A stretch of 64,000 nucleotides of DNA, from assembly GCF_900111905.1 (NCBI RefSeq), contig NZ_FOKM01000016.1:1-64000 (forward strand). Direction: 5' to 3'. Both the position numbers and the translations under genes were made by a program. This document shows, piece by piece, positions 58,626-64,000 of the stretch; positions within the stretch are counted from its first letter, which is position 1; each line of letters begins with the position of its first letter. The DNA is from Rhizobium sp. NFR07. Its GTDB lineage: Bacteria; Pseudomonadota; Alphaproteobacteria; Rhizobiales; Rhizobiaceae. The notes under the pieces are model-generated. The model was not told the DNA's origin. It made no database searches and saw only the letters and a program-made list of their open reading frames with translations.

Positions 58626-59438
58626 CTACTGCGCCATCGCGATCATGCGGCCGCTCGAGGGCTGCTGCAGCACGTCCATCTGGACATCGTAGATTCGCGC
58701 CAGCTCTTCCGTCGTCATGATTTCGGCCGGTGTGCCGTGGGCGATCAGGCGGCCGCCGCGGAGCGCGACGATCTCGTCGCAGAAGCGCGCCGCCATGTTG
58801 ATGTCGTGCAGCACGGTGATGATGCTGATGCCCTTTTCGCGGCACAGATCATGGGTCAGCGACAGGACTTCCAGCTGATGGCCGATGTCGAGCGCCGAGA
58901 TCGGCTCGTCGAGCAGGAGGCAGGTCGCATCCTGCGCCACCAGCATGGCGAGCCAGACCCGCTGGCGCTCGCCGCCGGAAAGGTTGTCAACCATGCGTTC
59001 GGCAAAATCGCCGATACCTGTCAGTTCGATCGCTTCCTCGACCTTCCTCTTGTCAGTATCGCCGAAGCGGCCGAGCGCGCCGTGCCAGGGATAGCGGCCG
59101 AGCGCAACCAGTTCCTTGACCAGCATGCCGGGGGCGGACGGCGTGCGCTGCGGCAGGTAGGCGAGCCTGCGGGCGAAATCGCGATTGCCCCACTTGTCGA
59201 GCGCCTTGCCCTCGAACACGATCTTTCCGCCGGTCGCCGGCTGCTGACGGCCGATCAGCTTCAGAAGCGTCGATTTTCCCGAGCCGTTATGGCCGATCAG
59301 GGCGATCGAGCGGCCGGGTTGAAGCTCGAGCGTCAGCGGATGAAGCAGCGTGCGGCCCTCGACAGCAAAGGTAAGGTCCGAGAGGGACAGAAGCGGCACG
59401 GCAACATCCGCCGACTTTTGCTGGGCATCAACGTGCAT
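58626..59438 (-). CDS. FhuC-type siderophore ABC transporter ATP-binding protein
   Basis: A 270-residue ATPase of the iron/siderophore ABC family: Walker A GHNGSGKSTLLK, signature LSGGERQRVWLAML and Walker B CLLLDEPISALD. It would power ferric-siderophore uptake with a FhuB-type permease and a binding protein, but neither is in the window; what follows on the minus strand is a plus-strand gene. It is divergent from the ABC exporter-type gene. Confidence 0.88.
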   Translation of the reverse strand: MHVDAQQKSADVAVPLLSLSDLTFAVEGRTLLHPLTLELQPGRSIALIGHNGSGKSTLLKLIGRQQPATGGKIVFEGKALDKWGNRDFARRLAYLPQRTPSAPGMLVKELVALGRYPWHGALGRFGDTDKRKVEEAIELTGIGDFAERMVDNLSGGERQRVWLAMLVAQDATCLLLDEPISALDIGHQLEVLSLTHDLCREKGISIITVLHDINMAARFCDEIVALRGGRLIAHGTPAEIMTTEELARIYDVQMDVLQQPSSGRMIAMAQ

Positions 59439-59559
59439 TTTGACTTTCCGAAGAGGCTTTAATTCGAATATGGAGAACGCGGCTCATGTTTGGCCAATTT
59501 ATCGCAGGCGGTCAACCACAGCGCCCTGCCTTCCGCCCAAGCCTTCCAGAGATCCAATA

Positions 59560-61275
59560 ATGCTCAGCCGTTTCTTCAATTATTACCGTCCCTACAAGGG
59601 ATTGTTTCTTCTCGATTTCAGCTGCGCGATCCTGTCGGGCCTGCTGGAGCTCGGCTTCCCGATGGCGGTGAAATTGTTCGTCGACCGGCTGCTGGTGACG
59701 CAGGAATGGGTGCTGATCACGCTCGCATCGGTCGCGCTGCTCATCTGTTATGCGATCAATACCGGGTTGATGGTGGTCGTCACCTATTGGGGCCACATGC
59801 TCGGAATCAACATCGAGACCGACATGCGCCGGGAAGCCTTCAACCACATGCAGAAGCTTTCCTTCCGTTATTATGACAACCAGAAGACCGGCCATCTGGT
59901 CGGCCGGCTGACCAAGGATCTGGAAGAAATCGGCGAAGTGGCCCATCACGGACCGGAAGACCTGTTCATCGCCATCATGACCTTCATCGGCGCGCTGGCT
60001 CTGATGGTCTCGGTTAATTGGCAGCTGGCGCTGATCACCGCGCTGGTCGTGCCGCTCACCGCCTGGGTGACGAGCCGCTACGGCGCTCGGATGAGCCGAA
60101 ATTTCCGCAAGCTTTTCGAGCGCGTCGGCGACTTCAATTCCCGCATCGAGGAAAATGTCGGCGGCATGCGCGTCGTGCAGGCCTTCGCCAACGAGACCCA
60201 TGAGCGCACGCTGTTCGAGCGCGACAACCAGAATTACCGCAGCGTGAAGCTGGAAGCCTACAAGATCATGGCCGCCAGCGTTTCGCTGAGCTACATGAGC
60301 ATGCGCCTGACGCAGATGATCGTGATGATCGCTGGCGCGTATTTCGTGCTGAATGGCGAGCTGACGGCGGGCGGTTTCATCGGCTTCCTGCTGCTCGTCG
60401 GCGTATTCTTCCGCCCGGTGGAAAAGATCAATTCGGTCATCGAGACCTATCCCAAGGGCATTGCTGGTTTCCGCCGCTTCACCGAGCTTGTCGATACCGA
60501 GCCGGATATCGCCGACGCGCCGGATGCGGTCGCCGTCGACAACCTCAAGGGCGGCATCGAATACCGCAACGTCTCCTTCGGCTATGCGGAGGGCAAGCCG
60601 ATCCTGAAGGATGTCAGCCTGACGATCAGTCCCGGCGAGACGATCGCCTTCGTCGGCCCGTCGGGCGCCGGCAAGACGACGATCTGTTCGCTTCTGCCGC
60701 GCTTCTACGAGATCGGCGGCGGCGCGATCACCATCGACGGCATCGATATCCGCAAGATGACCAAGACGTCGCTGCGCCAGCAGATCGGCATTGTGCAGCA
60801 GGACGTCTTCCTGTTCGGCGGTACGATGCGGGAAAACATCGCCTATGGCCGTCTTGGCGCCAGCGATGCCGAGATCATGGAGGCGGCCCGCCGGTCACGG
60901 CTCGAGGACATGATTGCCGCCCTGCCAGAAGGGCTTGATACGGTGGTCGGCGAGCGCGGCGTTAAAATGTCCGGCGGACAGAAACAGCGCGTTGCGATCG
61001 CCCGCATGTTCCTGAAGAATCCGCCGATCCTCATCCTCGACGAGGCGACGTCGGCGCTCGACACCGAGACCGAACGGGCGATCCAGCGATCGCTGTCTGA
61101 ACTGGCAGTCGGCCGCACCTCGCTCATCATCGCCCACAGGCTGGCGACGATCCAGGGCGCAGACCGCATCGTCGTTATCGACGGCAGCGGCATTCTGGAA
61201 CAGGGCACTCATCAGGAGCTGATCGCCCGGCGCGGCGCCTATAACCGCCTCCATGCGGCGCAGGTCGGGGCGTGA
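59560..61275 (+). CDS. ABC exporter-fold half-transporter, iron cluster
   Basis: A 571-residue protein with six membrane helices and an ATPase domain (Walker A VGPSGAGKTTICSLL, signature MSGGQKQRVAIAR, Walker B ILILDEATSALD). It looks MsbA-like, but position between an FhuC-type ATPase and an AraC/TonB-receptor pair suggests a siderophore role, as for YbtPQ, which have the exporter fold but import. Export of a siderophore is the other option. ATG 59560 (MLSRFFNYYRP) is used. Confidence 0.88.
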   Translation: MLSRFFNYYRPYKGLFLLDFSCAILSGLLELGFPMAVKLFVDRLLVTQEWVLITLASVALLICYAINTGLMVVVTYWGHMLGINIETDMRREAFNHMQKLSFRYYDNQKTGHLVGRLTKDLEEIGEVAHHGPEDLFIAIMTFIGALALMVSVNWQLALITALVVPLTAWVTSRYGARMSRNFRKLFERVGDFNSRIEENVGGMRVVQAFANETHERTLFERDNQNYRSVKLEAYKIMAASVSLSYMSMRLTQMIVMIAGAYFVLNGELTAGGFIGFLLLVGVFFRPVEKINSVIETYPKGIAGFRRFTELVDTEPDIADAPDAVAVDNLKGGIEYRNVSFGYAEGKPILKDVSLTISPGETIAFVGPSGAGKTTICSLLPRFYEIGGGAITIDGIDIRKMTKTSLRQQIGIVQQDVFLFGGTMRENIAYGRLGASDAEIMEAARRSRLEDMIAALPEGLDTVVGERGVKMSGGQKQRVAIARMFLKNPPILILDEATSALDTETERAIQRSLSELAVGRTSLIIAHRLATIQGADRIVVIDGSGILEQGTHQELIARRGAYNRLHAAQVGA

Positions 61276-61369
61276 TTTCCCCCCGGTTGAGGGCCACAGT
61301 TGAATGCAGGCCAAAAACTTGATAAAACAGAGAAAGTTTTCGCAACGCCGCGACCGTGGAGGCTGGGGC

Positions 61370-62254
61370 ATGACGTTTCAACCGAGCATGCGCAACAAGA
61401 TCGAGGGCTTCTCAGTCATCGGTGGCCTGCGCAGACGGTACTGGAACGGCATTACCGCTGATCTGTGGGACGTCGAATGCGCCAGTTATGCCGGTGGCTA
61501 TTATGTCGCCCGCGACCCGCGGCTCTTCATCCTGCTCGACCAGCGCGGCCGTGGCCGCCCCGCGATCAAGCGGACGGCTCGCGAAGCAGGCCTGCCGCAG
61601 GATTCAAGGCTCAGCCCGATCTCCTACATTCCGGCGGAAATGGATCTCTGGGCGGATATCAAGGACGTCGAGTTCGTCCGCCACCTCGATATCCATTTTC
61701 ACGCCGATACGGTTGCACGCCGGCTTGGCGAGGATTTCGACCCGCAAAGGCTGAAAGAGCCGCAGCTGCTTTTCGCAGATACGCGAATCACGGCGCTGGC
61801 GGAGCTGATCGCGGCCGAGATCGACAATCCCGCACCTCTCAACGATCTCTATGGCGACGGGCTGGCGCTGGCGCTTCTCATCGACGTGATAAAGCTCGCC
61901 AAGATCGCGCCGCGCAAGCGCGGATGCCTAGCGCCCTGGCAGATCCGGCGGGTTACCGAATTCATCGATGCCCATTGCCTTCGCAATATCAGGCTCGAGG
62001 AACTGTCCACCCTGGTCGGCCTGTCGCAGTCCCACTTCAGCCACTCGTTCAAGGCTTCCACCGGCATGGCGCCGCACGACTGGCAGATGAATGCCAGGCT
62101 CTGCCGCGCCAAGGAACTGTTGAAATCCGGCGAGCAGCCGCTGACGGCAATCGCCGCGGAGACAGGCTTTGCCGACCATGCGCATTTCAGCCGCGTGTTC
62201 CGCAAGCATGTCGGTGTGGCGCCGTCGCAGTGGAAAAAGTCACAGTTCGCATAA
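61370..62254 (+). CDS. AraC family transcriptional regulator
   Basis: A 294-residue regulator with an unassigned N-terminal sensing part and a C-terminal double helix-turn-helix (LEELSTLVGLSQSHFSHSF, TAIAAETGFADHAHFSRVF). It lies just upstream of the TonB-dependent receptor gene in the same orientation and most likely activates it in response to siderophore. ATG 61370 is used. Confidence 0.9.
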   Translation: MTFQPSMRNKIEGFSVIGGLRRRYWNGITADLWDVECASYAGGYYVARDPRLFILLDQRGRGRPAIKRTAREAGLPQDSRLSPISYIPAEMDLWADIKDVEFVRHLDIHFHADTVARRLGEDFDPQRLKEPQLLFADTRITALAELIAAEIDNPAPLNDLYGDGLALALLIDVIKLAKIAPRKRGCLAPWQIRRVTEFIDAHCLRNIRLEELSTLVGLSQSHFSHSFKASTGMAPHDWQMNARLCRAKELLKSGEQPLTAIAAETGFADHAHFSRVFRKHVGVAPSQWKKSQFA

Positions 62255-62399
62255 AAGATGCGAGCAAGCGCGCAAAGCAGTGAATTTTGCCCAAAATCAT
62301 TCAAGTGTCGCCAATTAGAGCAAGCGAATAAGTGAAATCTGAGTTAACCACTCATCTTATTGTAGGCCGCATTAAAACGCGGCGCGAGTGGGGCACAGA

Positions 62400-64000
62400 A
62401 TGAAGAAATCGATCAAGTCTTCCGCAATCAGAAATGGCCTGTGGACAGGCGTCGCCGCGCTAAGCCTAGCAGCGGCATGGGCCGCGCAGGCACAGGATGC
62501 AGCGCAGGGCCAGGACAGCACAACACTCGCGCCGATTGTGCTGCAGGGCCAAGGGGAACAAGGCGGCACCGGGCATGTCGACGGATACGTAGCCAAGGGA
62601 ACGCAGAGCGCCACCAAGACTGGGACGCCAATTGTCGAGACACAACAGTCGATATCGGTAGTAACCCGTGATCAGATGGACACTCAGGCCGTGTCCACAC
62701 TCGGCGAAGCCGTAGAGTATGTTCCCGGTGTCGTGGGTCAGCCTTTCGGTTCCGACGCCCGATTTGACGCTCCGAACATCCGCGGTTTCGACAGCGGTCT
62801 GAGCCAGTACCTCAATGGCCTCAAGATCATGCGCAACATCGGGGCGCCCGCTTTCGAGGTTTATGGTCTGGAGAACGTTGAAGTATTGCGCGGCCCGGCT
62901 TCGGTGCTTTACGGTCAAGGCAACCCCGGCGGCATGATCAACTTGGTCAGCAAGCGCCCGACGTTCACCCCGATCAACGAAGTCGGCGCCTTTATCGGCA
63001 GCTATGACACATACGGTGCCTTCTTCGACTTTAGCGGACCGGTAGACGATACCTTTGCCTATCGCCTGACTGGGCTCGGCAAACTCGCCGGCATGCAGAC
63101 AGATGAACTCGACAACGACCGTCTTTACATCGCGCCTGCCTTCACCTGGAAGCCGGACGAAGATACCTCGCTGACCATTCTCGCCAGCTACCAGAAAGAC
63201 AATCCCAGCACGCCAACCTTCATTCCGCCGGAATTGATCATAGATTCGAACACTCTGTCTCGCGACTTCTACGGTGGTGATAAGAACTTTGACGATTCCG
63301 ACCGGCGCTGGTTCAATCTCGGCTACGAATTCGAGCACAGGTTCGACGACGTCTTCACCTTCCGTCAGAATGCCCGCTACTCAAAGTTCGACTGGGACTA
63401 TCGGGCCGTACTTCCGCTTTCGTTGGCGGCAGACGGGCGCACTCTCAACCGCTACAGCAGCGTCCAGGACGAGGACCTGTGGAGCATCAATTTCGACAAT
63501 CAGGTTCAGGCAGAATTCTCTACCGGACCGGTCGAGCATACGGTCGTCGCAGGCGTCGATGTTCGTTATTTCCACAGCGATAACACAGCAGCCTTCAACT
63601 TCGCTGCTCCCGGCCTCGATATCTTCGATCCTGATTATGAGCAGCCAATCGGCAGTGTTGCCGGTACGCAGACCGTTCAGAACCTCTGGCAGACAGGCAT
63701 CTATCTCCAGGACGAACTCAAATACGACAACTGGCGCGCCACCCTTGGCCTTCGCTACGACTGGGCATCAATCGAGACCGAGGGAGGTTCCGACACCCAG
63801 CGGGACGAAAAGCTTACCGGCCGTGCGGGTCTCAGCTACCTATTCGACAATGGCATAGCCCCCTATATCAGCTATGCGACTTCGTTCGAACCTGTGGTTT
63901 CCACTGCAACCGGCGGGCCGTTCGATCCGACGACAGGCGAGCAGACCGAGATCGGCGTCAAATATAAGCCGACGGGCTTTGACGGTTATTTCGCCATCGC
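62400..64000 (+). CDS. TonB-dependent siderophore receptor (3' end outside window)
   Basis: The first 533 residues of an outer-membrane receptor. A signal peptide (VAALSLAAAWAAQAQD) is followed by the probable TonB box (TLAPIVLQGQ), the plug domain (QQSISVVTRDQMDTQ, LRGPASVLYGQGNPGGMINLV) and the start of the barrel. The layout is that of FpvA/FhuE-type ferric-siderophore receptors. No break is seen in the part present. The AraC gene lies immediately upstream. Confidence 0.93.
   Translation, partial: MKKSIKSSAIRNGLWTGVAALSLAAAWAAQAQDAAQGQDSTTLAPIVLQGQGEQGGTGHVDGYVAKGTQSATKTGTPIVETQQSISVVTRDQMDTQAVSTLGEAVEYVPGVVGQPFGSDARFDAPNIRGFDSGLSQYLNGLKIMRNIGAPAFEVYGLENVEVLRGPASVLYGQGNPGGMINLVSKRPTFTPINEVGAFIGSYDTYGAFFDFSGPVDDTFAYRLTGLGKLAGMQTDELDNDRLYIAPAFTWKPDEDTSLTILASYQKDNPSTPTFIPPELIIDSNTLSRDFYGGDKNFDDSDRRWFNLGYEFEHRFDDVFTFRQNARYSKFDWDYRAVLPLSLAADGRTLNRYSSVQDEDLWSINFDNQVQAEFSTGPVEHTVVAGVDVRYFHSDNTAAFNFAAPGLDIFDPDYEQPIGSVAGTQTVQNLWQTGIYLQDELKYDNWRATLGLRYDWASIETEGGSDTQRDEKLTGRAGLSYLFDNGIAPYISYATSFEPVVSTATGGPFDPTTGEQTEIGVKYKPTGFDGYFAI

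Overview
The window is a high-GC alphaproteobacterial chromosome segment, almost certainly from the Rhizobiaceae (Rhizobium/Agrobacterium/Neorhizobium group). This rests on the core gene order gmk-yicC-mltG-fabF-acpP-fabG-fabD, rpsF-rpsR-DUF2232-rplI-dnaB and alr-radA-cvpA-purF, on rhizobial families such as TIGR02301, and on a RIME-like double palindrome at 58502-58587. No rRNA, tRNA, CRISPR array or prophage was seen. The only transposon is the tail of an IS630-type transposase at the left edge.

Left part (1-15.8 kb). After the IS fragment and a DMT exporter comes a minus-strand block for nucleotide, envelope and fatty acid synthesis: gmk, yicC, mltG, fabF, acpP, fabG, fabD. Two palindromes lie in the fabG-acpP gap. 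A divergent Nramp-like transporter lacks the usual metal-ligand motifs and is followed by a Tas-like aldo/keto reductase. The plus-strand ribosomal operon rpsF-rpsR-DUF2232-rplI has a structured leader and a good terminator and leads to dnaB.

15.8-25.7 kb. Between dnaB and alr sits an accessory module: a VOC protein, an SDR lacking the catalytic Tyr and an ABM-domain protein, all divergent from a LysR regulator with a clear T-N11-A site between them. The core order then resumes: alr, radA, cvpA, purF, an SDR and a DedA protein.

25.7-32.4 kb. cysS is followed by the most unusual locus: vapB, vapC, three GFA (CENP-V-like zinc) genes, a prolyl aminopeptidase, a fourth GFA gene and cimA. Nearly every stop overlaps the next start, so it looks like one polycistron headed by a toxin-antitoxin pair.

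32.4-44.1 kb is accessory: a secreted Asp-nucleophile alpha/beta hydrolase, two divergent LysR regulators sharing a palindromic site, an FMN-binding protein, a DUF3667 zinc-ribbon membrane protein coupled to a secreted HExxH peptidase-TPM fusion, a PCMT-like methyltransferase, RarD, a DHCW cupin, a LOG protein and a LysM envelope protein.

44.1-58.5 kb has a YrbL-like protein, an unknown 238-residue protein, an Atm1-type ABC transporter with a coupled 58-residue membrane protein, a variant histidine phosphatase, a methyltransferase with a regulatory domain, psd-pssA, a LysE/ArgO exporter, a YedK (SRAP) protein, YnfA, a ParDE module with an 11-bp-spaced repeat upstream, a NUDIX hydrolase and three small or secreted unknowns.

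Right end (58.5-64 kb) is an iron/siderophore set: an unaccompanied FhuC-type ATPase, an ABC exporter-fold half-transporter, an AraC regulator and a TonB-dependent siderophore receptor that runs off the window. The arrangement recalls ybtA-ybtPQ-fyuA. Starts were chosen from Shine-Dalgarno matches, overlap with upstream stops and family N-termini; many are shorter than the longest open frame.
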